From assembly GCF_007992715.1 (NCBI RefSeq), contig NZ_BKAU01000001.1:62001-126000 (forward strand): DNA of 64,000 nt, read 5' to 3'. Position 1 is the stretch's first letter, and every line of letters starts with the position of its first letter. The notes beneath the pieces were generated by a model. That model saw only the letters and a list, made by a program, of their open reading frames with translations, did not search any database and had not been told where the DNA came from. Below, one piece after another: positions 55,751-63,811 of the stretch. The position numbers and the translations under genes are program-made. The DNA is from Chitinophaga cymbidii (GTDB lineage Bacteria; Bacteroidota; Bacteroidia; Chitinophagales; Chitinophagaceae).

Positions 55751-56239
55751 TTAATGCCGATAAAGGCGAGGGCAAGGCCAGGGTGAAGCGGGTATGAAGC
55801 GGATTAAAGGCCGATTAAGGCGGATCCAAGGCCGATAGTATGCGAGTACGAGGCGAGTACGAGGTTTTTTTGGGAGAGATAAATTAAACATTTTTATAAT
55901 ATGAAAAACAGGAAGGTGAAGGAAGACCACATGGGCAATGGCCAGCTTAAACCACATATCCAATTCAAATAATTCCCCATTATTATCCAAATTTAAGGAG
56001 GCTATATCACTAACACCATCAGAATCTAAAAATTGGTATTCACTCGACCACTCTCCAAACTCTCGTTTTCCCACAGCATACCCATGACGGAATAAGGTTA
56101 GGCTTCCCATGCCACCATCTTGCATTGGCTGAACCATTAAGTCTGATTCCCAATTTGCAGGTAGTGGCTTGACTGCTCTGCATACCAAAAACTTGATAAG
56201 CCTTAGTTCTTGTGAGGATGGTTTTCTAATCGACTCCAT
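55751..56239 (-). CDS. DUF6984-like protein with a repeat-derived tail
   Basis: The first 100 of 162 residues fit DUF6984-type proteins, often found near polymorphic toxins: SSQELRLIKFLVCRAV, DLMVQPMQDGGMGSLTLF, REFGEWSSEYQFLDSDGVSDIASLNLDNNGELFELDMW. After that the family would normally end soon, but this reading goes on through LAIAHVVFLHLPVFHIIKMF and about 30 residues (RPWIRLNRPLIRFIPASPWPCPRLYRH) encoded by the short-repeat patch at 55754-55863. That suggests the true end was lost and the frame runs on. It overlaps the upstream lipoprotein gene by 14 bases. Confidence 0.6.
   Translation of the reverse strand: MESIRKPSSQELRLIKFLVCRAVKPLPANWESDLMVQPMQDGGMGSLTLFRHGYAVGKREFGEWSSEYQFLDSDGVSDIASLNLDNNGELFELDMWFKLAIAHVVFLHLPVFHIIKMFNLSLPKKPRTRLVLAYYRPWIRLNRPLIRFIPASPWPCPRLYRH
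55754..55863. repeat. Patch of short degenerate repeats
   Basis: GCCGAT occurs three times (near 55756, 55810 and 55832), each beside AAGG(C/G)-type words, and an 11-base unit GCGAGTACGAG is repeated in tandem at 55842-55852 and 55853-55863. The patch is purine-rich on the plus strand and GC-rich in an otherwise AT-rich stretch. Confidence 0.75.
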
Positions 56240-56801
56240 GTATGTTTATAAATCTAAACTTGCTTATATATCCATAGAATAAATCGAAATTTTTATCTTC
56301 AATATTATACAGTAAGGTAGTGGCATTCCCTCTCTGCATAACTAAGTGCTTTCGATGCTCATTAAATGGAATAGCGTTTAAGTTATATTTTCCATTCCCT
56401 GTCTGCGCCGTCGATTCAATAAGTTCACCCAACTGATCTCTCGTTGGATTATAAACAGTATCCCGACTAATCTTGCTTTTTTCGAGATTCACTTTTATAA
56501 AAACAGTCTGCCCTTTATCATAATAAAAAGAAAAATCAGTAGACCCTATAAACTCATAAAATCTAATCTTCTTAGGTAACCTAACTTCAAAAAATTTCGG
56601 ATAAATCCTCTCCGTATCCTTTGTCAATACCACATTGGATTTGTATCTAAAAACGTTACTGTCAGGATAGAATTGAAAAAAATCATTTTTAGCATATCCA
56701 TTGGAATAACTTCTTACTGTATCTACATACCTGGCACAAGAACTGACAATAAATAATGATAGATATAAAGATGCCTTTATAACGCTTTTGGTTGCGCACA
56801 T
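56226..56801 (-). CDS. Unknown lipoprotein in the island
   Basis: I do not recognise this 191-residue protein. Signal: MCATKSVIKASLYLSLFIVSSC with a Cys lipobox, then ARYVDTVRSYSNGYAKNDFFQFYPDSNVFRYKSNVVLTKDTERIYPKFFEVRLPKKIRFYEFIGS. The mature part is rich in aromatic and basic residues with strand-like segments. The 3' end overlaps the DUF6984-like gene by 14 bases, so they are translated from one mRNA. Small lipoproteins of this sort beside toxin arrays are often immunity or accessory proteins, but nothing more can be said. Confidence 0.65.
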   Translation of the reverse strand: MCATKSVIKASLYLSLFIVSSCARYVDTVRSYSNGYAKNDFFQFYPDSNVFRYKSNVVLTKDTERIYPKFFEVRLPKKIRFYEFIGSTDFSFYYDKGQTVFIKVNLEKSKISRDTVYNPTRDQLGELIESTAQTGNGKYNLNAIPFNEHRKHLVMQRGNATTLLYNIEDKNFDLFYGYISKFRFINIHGVD

Positions 56802-56832
56802 AATATTGAGTTATTAGTTAAACCTACAAATG

Positions 56833-57297
56833 CTAAATACCCTTATTCACTACTGCGCTCAGGCTAAATACATCATTGGTACAATCATACAAAAACTCAA
56901 CTGTACAACCTCCACTGTTTACATAATGAAAGCCTGACCTCGTTCGTGACACATCGAACGGAATAATATTTACAAAAAAACGCCCTTCTTTTACCCGTAG
57001 TGGAACAACTCTAATCAATGTTAGTGATTTTGTTGTTTTCAATTTCTTTTGAAGTTTCTGTACATCAACTACTTCAACCCTGATGTTCTTCAACTGCTTC
57101 GGAAGACTTTCTGTTGTAATATTGTTTTCTTCAACCAGTAGTATGCCATTGTTATCCGGGAGTGAATTTGAGCAATAATGCATGAATGCCTGATAGTAGA
57201 TATTGGATGAATCATGCGACTCGGTATTGCTTGCGGTTTGTCCCAATGCTATACCAGTCCATAGTAAAGATGCGATTAGAAAAAGAAGATATTTCAT
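56833..57297 (-). CDS. Unknown secreted protein in the island
   Basis: I do not recognise this 154-residue protein. I use ATG 57297, which begins a signal peptide (MKYLLFLIASLLWTGIALGQ); ATG at 57318 precedes it by seven residues. The mature part contains NNGILLVEENNITTESLPKQLKNIRVEVVDVQKLQKKLKTTKSLTLIRVVPLRVKEGRFFVNIIPFDVSR and a closing VEFLYDCTNDVFSLSAVVNKG. It lies 31 bases before the lipoprotein gene on the same strand and is AT-rich like the island, of which it marks the right edge. Confidence 0.65.
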   Translation of the reverse strand: MKYLLFLIASLLWTGIALGQTASNTESHDSSNIYYQAFMHYCSNSLPDNNGILLVEENNITTESLPKQLKNIRVEVVDVQKLQKKLKTTKSLTLIRVVPLRVKEGRFFVNIIPFDVSRTRSGFHYVNSGGCTVEFLYDCTNDVFSLSAVVNKGI

Positions 57298-57338
57298 GTT
57301 AAGAAAGGTTGTTATCAAACCATTGATAATCCCGCAAT

Positions 57339-57373
57339 AAAAAAGGCCACATCATACATCATATGACATGGCC
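57339..57373 (-). terminator. Terminator of lipA
   Basis: On the minus strand an imperfect hairpin (GGCCA/TGGCC ends with inner TCATA/TATGA, 57373-57345) is followed by six T residues, 27 bases after the lipA stop. Confidence 0.8.
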
Positions 57374-57399
57374 GTCTAATCCTTTTTCAGGAAAAAATA

Positions 57400-58293
57400 T
57401 TATTTCCTCCCACTAAAAATATGCTTCTCCGCATGATACGAAGACCGCACCAGCGGCCCGGCCTCCACATAATCCAGCCCCATGCCGTAACCGATCTCAC
57501 GCAGTTCCGCGAACTCGTCGGGGTGCACAAAGCGCACAACGGGGAGGTGTTTGGGAGTGGGTTGGAGGTATTGCCCGAGGGTCACTACATCGCAACCATT
57601 ATCGTAGAGGTCCTGCATGGCCTGCACTACTTCTTCTTTTGTTTCGCCGAGGCCGAGCATGATACCGCTTTTGGTACGCATGCCGCCTTCTTTCAGGCGG
57701 CGGATCACTTCGAGGCTGCGGTGGTATTTGGCCTGGATGCGGACCTGCTTGGTCATGCGCTCCACGGTTTCCAGGTTGTGGGATACTACTTCCGGCGCGG
57801 CTTCTATCACACGTTCCAGGTTTTCCCAGATGCCCCGGAAATCGGGGATGAGGGTTTCCATGGTGGTGTCCGGATTGAGGGCGCGTACGGCTTTGATGGT
57901 GTTGGCCCAGATGATGGAGCCGCCGTCTTTCAGCTCGTCGCGGTCAACGGAGGTGATCACGGCATGTTTTACTTTCATCAGGTAGATGGCCTCCGCCACA
58001 CGTTGCGGCTCGTCCCAGTCCACCGCCTCGGGTCTGCCGGTGGCTACGGCGCAGAAGCCGCAGCTGCGGGTACATATATTGCCCAGGATCATGAAAGTGG
58101 CCGTACCGGCGCCCCAGCATTCGCCCATATTGGGACAATTGCCGCTTTCACAGATGGTGTGTAATTTATGCGTGTCTACCAGGTTCCTTACCTGTCTGTA
58201 ATTCTCTCCTATCGGAAGCTTTACTCTCAGCCAGTCGGGCTTTTTCACTCTCGGCGCGGCCGGTTCGGCCGCGATTACGGGTAATTCTTGCAT
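57400..58293 (-). CDS. lipA: Lipoyl synthase
   Basis: LipA is a radical-SAM enzyme that inserts two sulphur atoms into octanoyl groups on lipoyl domains, in the cytoplasm. The 297-residue protein has both iron-sulphur sites: the auxiliary cluster cysteines Cys48, Cys53 and Cys59 in [13 protein letters not shown] and the radical-SAM Cys74, Cys78 and Cys81 in CTRSCGFC, plus the C-terminal RSSYHAEKH with the serine ligand. A promoter-like element lies just upstream, inside the end of the outer-membrane-protein gene. lipB is not next to it. Confidence 0.96.
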   Translation of the reverse strand: MQELPVIAAEPAAPRVKKPDWLRVKLPIGENYRQVRNLVDTHKLHTICESGNCPNMGECWGAGTATFMILGNICTRSCGFCAVATGRPEAVDWDEPQRVAEAIYLMKVKHAVITSVDRDELKDGGSIIWANTIKAVRALNPDTTMETLIPDFRGIWENLERVIEAAPEVVSHNLETVERMTKQVRIQAKYHRSLEVIRRLKEGGMRTKSGIMLGLGETKEEVVQAMQDLYDNGCDVVTLGQYLQPTPKHLPVVRFVHPDEFAELREIGYGMGLDYVEAGPLVRSSYHAEKHIFSGRK

Positions 58294-58316
58294 CGCAAAT
58301 CCTTTCTTTTAAGATA

Positions 58317-58345
58317 CAAAGTTACTTATTCCATCGTTTCCCCAA
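58317..58345 (-). promoter_or_regulatory. Candidate lipA promoter (TTG, 18 bases, TAACTTTG)
   Basis: On the minus strand TAACTTTG (58324-58317) and TTG (58345-58343) are 18 bases apart, 24 bases before the lipA ATG. They overlap the 3' end of the upstream gene, giving lipA its own start of transcription. Confidence 0.5.
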
Positions 58346-59152
58346 CTGCAATCCTACATATGCATTGAAAAAGAAGGACTTAGCCTTCTCGTCCACCATG
58401 ATTTGCACTTTTTTCGTGTAATATTCGGCGTTTACGCCCACTTCTATCGCGGAGATCACGTCATTGAACCGGGCCCAGTCGAACCGGAAGCCAACCTTGG
58501 CATGCAGGCCGGGGGTAAGCTCCACTTCGTTCCAGCCTTTGGTAAAGCCGCCGGCGCCGTATATCAGGTCGCGGTTCAGAAAGTCGTCGCGGATGTCGTC
58601 AGTGTATTTCACGGTCCGGCGCTGGTTGGGGTCGCCGGAATCATTCATCAGATCAAGATAATATGGTTTGACCAGGCCGAAAGAAACGCCGCCGTAATAA
58701 ATGGCGTTCACTTCCACCCCGTTCTTGTTGCCTTTGCCGCCGATCAGGCGTTTTTGCCCGAGGCCGAGCTTGGCCTGGTAGAAGTTGTTCTGTTTACCGT
58801 ATACGAAGGGGCTGCTGCTGATGCCGAAGCCCCCGCCGATAGGGATGATGCGGGAGGCGCGGTCCTGCTTTGGATGCCTCTTTTCAGAGAACTCCAGCTG
58901 GAAGTAGTTCACGATGGTGGCGTTCTTGCGGTATCCTTTTTCCAGGAAACCTGTCCATCCATCCGTATTCAGGCGTGCACCACCGGAAAATTCCCTGTTG
59001 TAAAGGTTATCTCCTTCTTCTATTTCCCTGAAAAGGGATATTCTCCTAAGCCGTTTCTGTTCCCGTTCCTCCTTTTTGGACTGCCGGTCATCCTGGGCAT
59101 AGAGTGTTGTGGAAGCCAGCAAGGTCAGTAAGAGTATATGTAATTTTTTCAC
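58322..59152 (-). CDS. Putative outer-membrane beta-barrel protein
   Basis: This 276-residue protein starts at GTG 59152 with a signal peptide (MKKLHILLLTLLASTTLYAQ) and a basic segment (DDRQSKKEEREQKRLRR). The rest alternates in the manner of a small beta barrel: SGGARLNTDGWTGFLEKGYRKNATIVNYFQLEFSEKRHPK, GGVSFGLVKPYYLDL, VGVNAEYYTKKVQIM and the C-terminal FFFNAYVGLQLGKRW. I know no named family; similar lone proteins are frequent in Bacteroidota. It precedes lipA by 28 bases on the same strand but lipA has its own promoter-like element, so a shared role is not implied. Confidence 0.72.
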   Translation of the reverse strand: MKKLHILLLTLLASTTLYAQDDRQSKKEEREQKRLRRISLFREIEEGDNLYNREFSGGARLNTDGWTGFLEKGYRKNATIVNYFQLEFSEKRHPKQDRASRIIPIGGGFGISSSPFVYGKQNNFYQAKLGLGQKRLIGGKGNKNGVEVNAIYYGGVSFGLVKPYYLDLMNDSGDPNQRRTVKYTDDIRDDFLNRDLIYGAGGFTKGWNEVELTPGLHAKVGFRFDWARFNDVISAIEVGVNAEYYTKKVQIMVDEKAKSFFFNAYVGLQLGKRWNK

Positions 59153-59212
59153 CGTGATGTGCGATTATATTTTTATTAAACGCCTGATTACGTTTTATGT
59201 TTTATTCCCATA

Positions 59213-59230
59213 CAAACATACATAAATTTG
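59213..59230. promoter_or_regulatory. Back-to-back -7 boxes for divergent genes
   Basis: TATGTTTG on the minus strand (59220-59213) suits the outer-membrane-protein gene and TAAATTTG on the plus strand (59223-59230) suits the OsmC gene. The two boxes are two bases apart, so the two promoters may exclude each other. -33 boxes are weak. Confidence 0.45.
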
Positions 59231-59316
59231 TTGGGTTGTCGACCGCCACCGCCTTTGGCCATATGGGGGACGATTTACTAAAAATACATTTAATTTTACA
59301 AGCAAAACAACATACC

Positions 59317-59724
59317 ATGCAAACAGCGGCGATCCTTTACAACGGCGAGCTTAGAACGACAGCTACACACCTCCGCTCCGGAACGGTGATAGAAACAGAT
59401 GCCCCGGTAGATAATAACGGGAAAGGGGAACGCTTTTCTCCCAGTGACCTGGTGGCCACGGCTTTGGGCTCCTGCATGCTCACCATCATGGGCATCAAGG
59501 CGCGGGACAAGGGCTGGAATATCGACGGTACAAAAGTGAGCGTGGAAAAGATCATGGGCACGGAGCCCCGCCGCATCACGGGCGTGAAGATCGTGTTCGA
59601 CTTCCCCGCGGGTCACGGGCTGGAGGAAAAAGACCGGAAGATCCTCGAAAATGTGGCTTACACCTGCCCGGTTGGGGAAAGCGTGCACCCGGATATTAAG
59701 CAGGATGTGACCTTTAACTGGTGA
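59317..59724 (+). CDS. OsmC-family protein
   Basis: This 135-residue protein is an OsmC/Ohr-type peroxidase or a related redox protein of the cytoplasm. I use ATG 59317 (MQTAAILYNGELRTTATHLRSG); an upstream start at 59197 would add forty unlikely residues and overlap the promoter. Family features are the first Cys in LVATALGSCMLTIMGIKA and the second in VAYTCPVGESVHPDI, the pair used to reduce hydroperoxides, and GKGERFSPSDL. Its end overlaps the convergent DUF2851 gene by 11 bases. Confidence 0.9.
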   Translation: MQTAAILYNGELRTTATHLRSGTVIETDAPVDNNGKGERFSPSDLVATALGSCMLTIMGIKARDKGWNIDGTKVSVEKIMGTEPRRITGVKIVFDFPAGHGLEEKDRKILENVAYTCPVGESVHPDIKQDVTFNW

Positions 59725-60994
59725 TATCGTCTTCCAGCAGCCGCATACCGATGCCGCATCCGAGGCATCTTTTTTCTTCGCAATAATATTGCTTCAATTG
59801 CAGCAGCGCCTGCGAGTCCCAGGCCGAGGCCACGGGCACGAGGTCGCTCCATCCGCGGATGATCCGGTTATTCTCGGCGGGCAGCTGTTGCAGGAAATGA
59901 AGCGCGCGCTGCCTGTAAACGGCCAGCCCCATATGTTTTCCGTAGAGGTATAGCAAGGGAATGACCACATTGACGATGATGCGGAGGATGGTGCTTTTGC
60001 CGATGCCTGCGGTGCGGACGGAGGGAATGTCGAACCGGTAATGGTCTTCCCAGTAGGGGGATGGCGCGGCGTGGAACAATTGTTCTGCGGCGGAGGGGTC
60101 TTCCAGCTCCAGGAGCCGGGAAAACAGGTGCGGCGTTTGGTGCAGCAGCGCGGCAAAGCAGGCGATCCGCATGGTGGGGAACGATGAAGGCCGCATCCGC
60201 AGCCAGTTCCAGCCGTGGGCGGGCATCGGCTCAAGGCGGTATTTATGTTGCAGGAATTGATACTCCTGCTGCAATTGCCGGGGATATGCATCGCGGAACT
60301 GACCTGCCAGCATGCCGGCCTGCCCGAACAGCAGGGATTCCAGCCGGAGGAGGTGGGGGCGTTGCCGCGCCAGCAGCATGAAAGGCAGGGACAGGGCGAG
60401 CTGCAGGAAAGCTTCCGTGTTCACAGGCATCCCGAAGCCTTGCGCCATGGCGCGGAAGCACACTTCTTCCCAGTTAAAGCGGCTTTGCTGCAGCCAGTTG
60501 AACAGCAGGCCGGTTTTCCGTTCCAGGCGTTCTTCCATCAGCGCTGCTTTCCAGGGCGTCCAGGCCTGCTCCTGCAGCCGCGACAGCAGCGGGGCGCAGG
60601 GGATGAAGGCTTCGCTTTCCTTCAGGGTTTGATAGCGCTGGAGGAGGAGTTTGGGGATGCGGTGGTGCAGTTCGAGGCAGGGGGCGTCGTGCGAGGGAAC
60701 GTCGTGCTCGAATACCACATGCAGGATCACGTTATCATACCGCGGGTTGCGGTGATGGCCATGCTTCCGCCAGTCGGACGTGCGGTAATGCAGCTCCACG
60801 TTCCCGGCCCACTCTACCGCACCGATGCGGATACGGGCGGCCGTGAAATCCGGACCGGCATTCCTGTTGAGCTGGCCCCTGCTGATGATGGTAAGCGGTT
60901 CTCCCGCGACAGTGGAGAGTTCCTGCTGGTTAAACAAACCGGATTGCCAGATATACTGAAGCAATTCCTCAGAAAGTAACGGGTTAACAGACAT
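59714..60994 (-). CDS. DUF2851-family protein
   Basis: This 426-residue protein belongs to DUF2851, a Bacteroidota family without known function. It begins MSVNPLLSEELLQYIWQSGLFNQQELSTVAGEPLTIISRGQLNRNAGPDF, has GNVELHYRTSDWRKHGHHRNPRYDNVILHVVFEHD, whose His/Asp pattern looks like a catalytic or metal site, and ends with cysteines (YYCEEKRCLGCGIGMRLL) that could bind a metal. It has no signal peptide. It overlaps the OsmC gene tail to tail by 11 bases. Confidence 0.88.
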   Translation of the reverse strand: MSVNPLLSEELLQYIWQSGLFNQQELSTVAGEPLTIISRGQLNRNAGPDFTAARIRIGAVEWAGNVELHYRTSDWRKHGHHRNPRYDNVILHVVFEHDVPSHDAPCLELHHRIPKLLLQRYQTLKESEAFIPCAPLLSRLQEQAWTPWKAALMEERLERKTGLLFNWLQQSRFNWEEVCFRAMAQGFGMPVNTEAFLQLALSLPFMLLARQRPHLLRLESLLFGQAGMLAGQFRDAYPRQLQQEYQFLQHKYRLEPMPAHGWNWLRMRPSSFPTMRIACFAALLHQTPHLFSRLLELEDPSAAEQLFHAAPSPYWEDHYRFDIPSVRTAGIGKSTILRIIVNVVIPLLYLYGKHMGLAVYRQRALHFLQQLPAENNRIIRGWSDLVPVASAWDSQALLQLKQYYCEEKRCLGCGIGMRLLEDDITS

Positions 60995-61062
60995 AAAATA
61001 CTATTATAAAGCGTTAATAAATTACCACTATTTTTACAAAAAATCGAAATTCTGAACAGGTA

Positions 61063-61095
61063 TTTGGAAAATTGATGTTTCTGCCATTACCTTTG
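61063..61095 (+). promoter_or_regulatory. Bacteroidota promoter: TTTG, 21 bases, TACCTTTG
   Basis: TTTG at 61063-61066 and TACCTTTG at 61088-61095 fit the -33/-7 consensus with standard spacing. Transcription would begin about 10-15 bases before the SAM aptamer. Confidence 0.8.
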
Positions 61096-61114
61096 CGCAC
61101 AGTTCTTAAACATT

Positions 61115-61226
61115 ACTTATCCAGAAAGGCAGAGGGTACTGGCCCTGCGAAGCCTTAGCAACCTATTCCGCCACCGGCGGAAAAAAGGTGCTAATTCCGG
61201 CCTCCGGCAACGGGGGAAAGATAAGT
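61115..61226 (+). promoter_or_regulatory. SAM-I (S-box) riboswitch
   Basis: The aptamer has all conserved pieces: CTTATC opening strand at 61116, AGAGGG and CTGGCCCTGCGAAGCC, TTAGCAACCT, GGTGCTAATTCC, and GAAAGATAAG closing strand ending at 61225. S-adenosylmethionine binding would switch off the methionine genes below. Confidence 0.95.
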
Positions 61227-61262
61227 TGGCAGAGATTTTTACTACAGCATCATATTGCATAG

Positions 61263-61291
61263 GCTCTTCCAACTCCGGAAGGGCTTTTTTT
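61263..61291 (+). terminator. SAM-controlled attenuator
   Basis: Stem GCTCTTCC with GGAAGGGC (one wobble) then seven T. The rival helix is visible: 61224-61234 (AGTTGGCAGAG) can pair with 61264-61274 (CTCTTCCAACT) at 10 of 11 positions, taking one arm of the terminator. The first arm of that helix overlaps the aptamer closing stem, so bound SAM would free the terminator. Confidence 0.9.
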
Positions 61292-61372
61292 ATGCCTGCA
61301 TTTCCCGGAAAGCGATATTTCAGAATGAATGATTATAAACGGATATTCCGTTTCGTAAAACATTGATCAACC

Positions 61373-62551
61373 ATGAAGCCAAGCACACAATTAATCCATA
61401 GCATCCCGGTAGACGAGCTGACCGGCGCTATCTCCGTGCCCATCTACCAAACGTCCACGTTTGTGCAGGAAAGCCCGGGGATCAACAAGGGCTTCGAATT
61501 TTCCAGGGCTAACAATCCCACACGGAAAGTGCTGGAAGACCTGATCTGCGGCCTGGAAGAAGGATATGCCGGTTTTGCGTTCGCCAGCGGCATGGCGGCC
61601 ATCGACGCCGTGCTCAAGCTGCTGAAGACCGGCGACGAGATCATGGCCGTGGAAGATACCTATGGCGGCATCTTTCAGATCTTCCATCACATGTTCGAGC
61701 GCTTTGGCGTAAAGGTGAATTTTGTGGATACCAGCAACATCGACAAAGTGCTGGAAAAGATCACCCCGAAGACCCGCATCATCTGGCTGGAATCCCCCAC
61801 CAACCCCACATTGAAAATATCGGACATCAAGTCCATCAGCAAGATCGCGCGGCAGCACAACATCCTGCTGGTGGTGGACAACACCTTTTCCACTCCCCTG
61901 CTGCAAAAGCCGATCCCCATGGGGGCGGACATCGTGATCCACAGCGCGTCCAAATACCTGGCCGGGCATACGGACGTACTGGCGGGGCTCGTAGTGGTGA
62001 ACAACAAAGCGCTGGCGGACCAGCTGAAATACAATCAGAACATTTCCGGCAGCATCCTCAGCCCGTTCGAAGCATGGCTGACCATCCGCGGCATTGAAAC
62101 ACTTTCCCTGCGGCTGGAAAAACAATGCGCCAACGCCATGGCGGTAGCCACCTGGCTGGCGGAGCATCCGGCGGTAGACAAAGTTTTCTATCCCGGCCTC
62201 GCCACCCACAAACATCATCACATCGCCCGCAAACAACAAAAAGGATATGGCGGCATGGTCAGCTTCACATTGAAAGACGACCTGCTCAAAAATGCGATCC
62301 GCATCGTGAACGCCACCAAGCTCTTCCGCCTCGCGGAAAGTTTCGGCGGCGTGAAAAGCATGCTCAGCCACCCGGTGACCATGACGCACCGCAATATCCC
62401 GGAGGACTTCCGCCGCAAAGCCGGCGTGCAGGATTCCTGCATCCGCCTTTCCGTAGGCATCGAAGACGCGGAAGACCTTATCAACGATCTCAAACAAGCA
62501 CTGGATAAACTTAATCAGCCGATTGGCAAACAAATTACCGTACTGCAATAA
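61373..62551 (+). CDS. Cystathionine gamma-synthase or beta/gamma-lyase family, PLP enzyme of methionine synthesis
   Basis: This 392-residue PLP enzyme belongs to the Cys/Met metabolism family. The PLP lysine is Lys194 in HSASKYLAGHTD, Asp169 in LLVVDNTFSTP holds the pyridine ring, and Tyr97 in EDTYGG stacks on it. MetB (gamma-synthase), MetC-like lyases and O-acetylhomoserine sulfhydrylases are hard to separate by eye. Control by a SAM riboswitch and a homoserine dehydrogenase two bases downstream favour a synthetic role from homoserine (cystathionine gamma-synthase or direct sulfhydrylation). It is cytoplasmic. Confidence 0.88.
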   Translation: MKPSTQLIHSIPVDELTGAISVPIYQTSTFVQESPGINKGFEFSRANNPTRKVLEDLICGLEEGYAGFAFASGMAAIDAVLKLLKTGDEIMAVEDTYGGIFQIFHHMFERFGVKVNFVDTSNIDKVLEKITPKTRIIWLESPTNPTLKISDIKSISKIARQHNILLVVDNTFSTPLLQKPIPMGADIVIHSASKYLAGHTDVLAGLVVVNNKALADQLKYNQNISGSILSPFEAWLTIRGIETLSLRLEKQCANAMAVATWLAEHPAVDKVFYPGLATHKHHHIARKQQKGYGGMVSFTLKDDLLKNAIRIVNATKLFRLAESFGGVKSMLSHPVTMTHRNIPEDFRRKAGVQDSCIRLSVGIEDAEDLINDLKQALDKLNQPIGKQITVLQ

Positions 62552-62553
62552 AT

Positions 62554-63738
62554 ATGGAAACAAAGAACATCAATCTCGGCATCTTCGGTTTTGGCTGCGT
62601 AGGCCAGGGACTCTATGAAGTGCTGAACCGTACAAAAGGTATCAACGCAAGGATCAAAAAGATTTGCATTAAAGACCCGAACAAGCCTCGCCCGATTGAC
62701 ATGAGCTATTTCACAACGGATGCGGACGAGATACTGGACGACCCTACCATTGACGTGGTGGTGGAACTGATCAATGAAACAGACGCCGCGTTCAGCATCG
62801 TGAGCAAGGCGCTGAAAAACGGGAAAGCCGTGGTGAGCGCCAGCAAACGCATGATCGCGGAAAACCTGCCCGCCCTGTACCAGCTGCAGGTGGACAATAA
62901 AGTACCGTTCCTTTATGAGGCATCCAGCTGCGCGAGCATTCCCATCATCCGCAACCTGGAAGAATATTACGATAACGACCTGCTCAATGCGGTGGAAGGT
63001 ATCTGTAACGGCTCTACGAACTACATCCTCACCCGCATCTTTGAAGACAACATGAGCTTCGACGAGGCGCTGAAGAAAGCGCAGGAGCTGGGCTTCGCGG
63101 AAACCGATCCTTCGCTGGACGTGGAAGGCTACGATCCCAAATTCAAGATCGTCATCCTGCTGCTGCATGCCTTCGGCACCTTCGTGCGGCCGGAAGAAGT
63201 GTTCAACTTCGGCATCAACCACCTGAATGATTTCGATATACAGTTCGCCAGGCAGCGCAACTCCACCATCAAGCTGATCGGCAACTGCCGCCGGCAGAAC
63301 GGCAGCGTGAACGCTTACGTGCTGCCACACCTCGTGCGCGAGCATAACCTGCTCTACGATGTATACAACGAATACAACGGTGTACTGCTGGAAAGCGCTT
63401 TTACGGACAAACAATTCTTCGTGGGCAAGGGCGCGGGCGGCACCGCCACCGGCAGCGCCGTGCTGAGCGATATCTCCGCATTGCTGTACAACTACCGCTA
63501 CGAATACAAGAAGATCAAACAATCCAACCAGCCCGCATTTACCAACGACGTGCAGTTGAAAGTATACGTGCGGTACAAAACTCCCGACCAGGTGAACCTC
63601 ACGGAGTTCTACAACATTTCGGAGAAATATGAATCACCGGAATACCGCTATGTAGTAGGCACCATCAACCTGCAAAAGCTGAAAGACGCGGCATGGCTGA
63701 AGAACAAAGAAGTGAACCTGCTGGTGCTGGAACATTGA
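62554..63738 (+). CDS. hom: Homoserine dehydrogenase
   Basis: This enzyme reduces aspartate semialdehyde to homoserine, the branch point to methionine and threonine. The 394-residue protein has GIFGFGCVGQGLYEVL as the NAD(P) motif, the ASKRMIAENLPALYQ region, the family signature EGICNGSTNYILTRIFEDNMSFDEALKKAQELGFAETDPSLDVEGYDPKFKI with the catalytic Asp and Lys, and GKGAGGTATGSAVLSDI. The C-terminal 60 residues are short and do not form a full classic ACT domain by eye, so feedback by threonine may be weak. It starts two bases after the PLP-enzyme gene and shares its SAM riboswitch. Confidence 0.93.
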   Translation: METKNINLGIFGFGCVGQGLYEVLNRTKGINARIKKICIKDPNKPRPIDMSYFTTDADEILDDPTIDVVVELINETDAAFSIVSKALKNGKAVVSASKRMIAENLPALYQLQVDNKVPFLYEASSCASIPIIRNLEEYYDNDLLNAVEGICNGSTNYILTRIFEDNMSFDEALKKAQELGFAETDPSLDVEGYDPKFKIVILLLHAFGTFVRPEEVFNFGINHLNDFDIQFARQRNSTIKLIGNCRRQNGSVNAYVLPHLVREHNLLYDVYNEYNGVLLESAFTDKQFFVGKGAGGTATGSAVLSDISALLYNYRYEYKKIKQSNQPAFTNDVQLKVYVRYKTPDQVNLTEFYNISEKYESPEYRYVVGTINLQKLKDAAWLKNKEVNLLVLEH

Positions 63739-63758
63739 TCCAGCGCATCAACGCATAA

Positions 63759-63791
63759 AAAAAGAGAAAGGTATCACACCTTTCTCTTTTT
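63759..63791. terminator. Bidirectional terminator after the methionine operon
   Basis: Fourteen perfect pairs (AAAAAGAGAAAGGT with ACCTTTCTCTTTTT), loop ATCAC, between convergent genes. A and T runs on both sides make it work on both strands. Confidence 0.9.
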
Positions 63792-63811
63792 CACTTAATA
63801 ACCAGTCTTGC

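Larger units (their letters stand above)
60995..61372. other. 378-base leader of the methionine operon
   Basis: No coding sequence. It holds a promoter (61063-61095), a SAM-I riboswitch (61115-61226), an attenuator (61263-61291) and 80 bases of AT-rich leader before the ATG. Confidence 0.85.

Noticed and set aside
62515-63522. Minus-strand open frame across homoserine dehydrogenase
   Set aside because: The plus strand has the full family signature; the minus reading has none.
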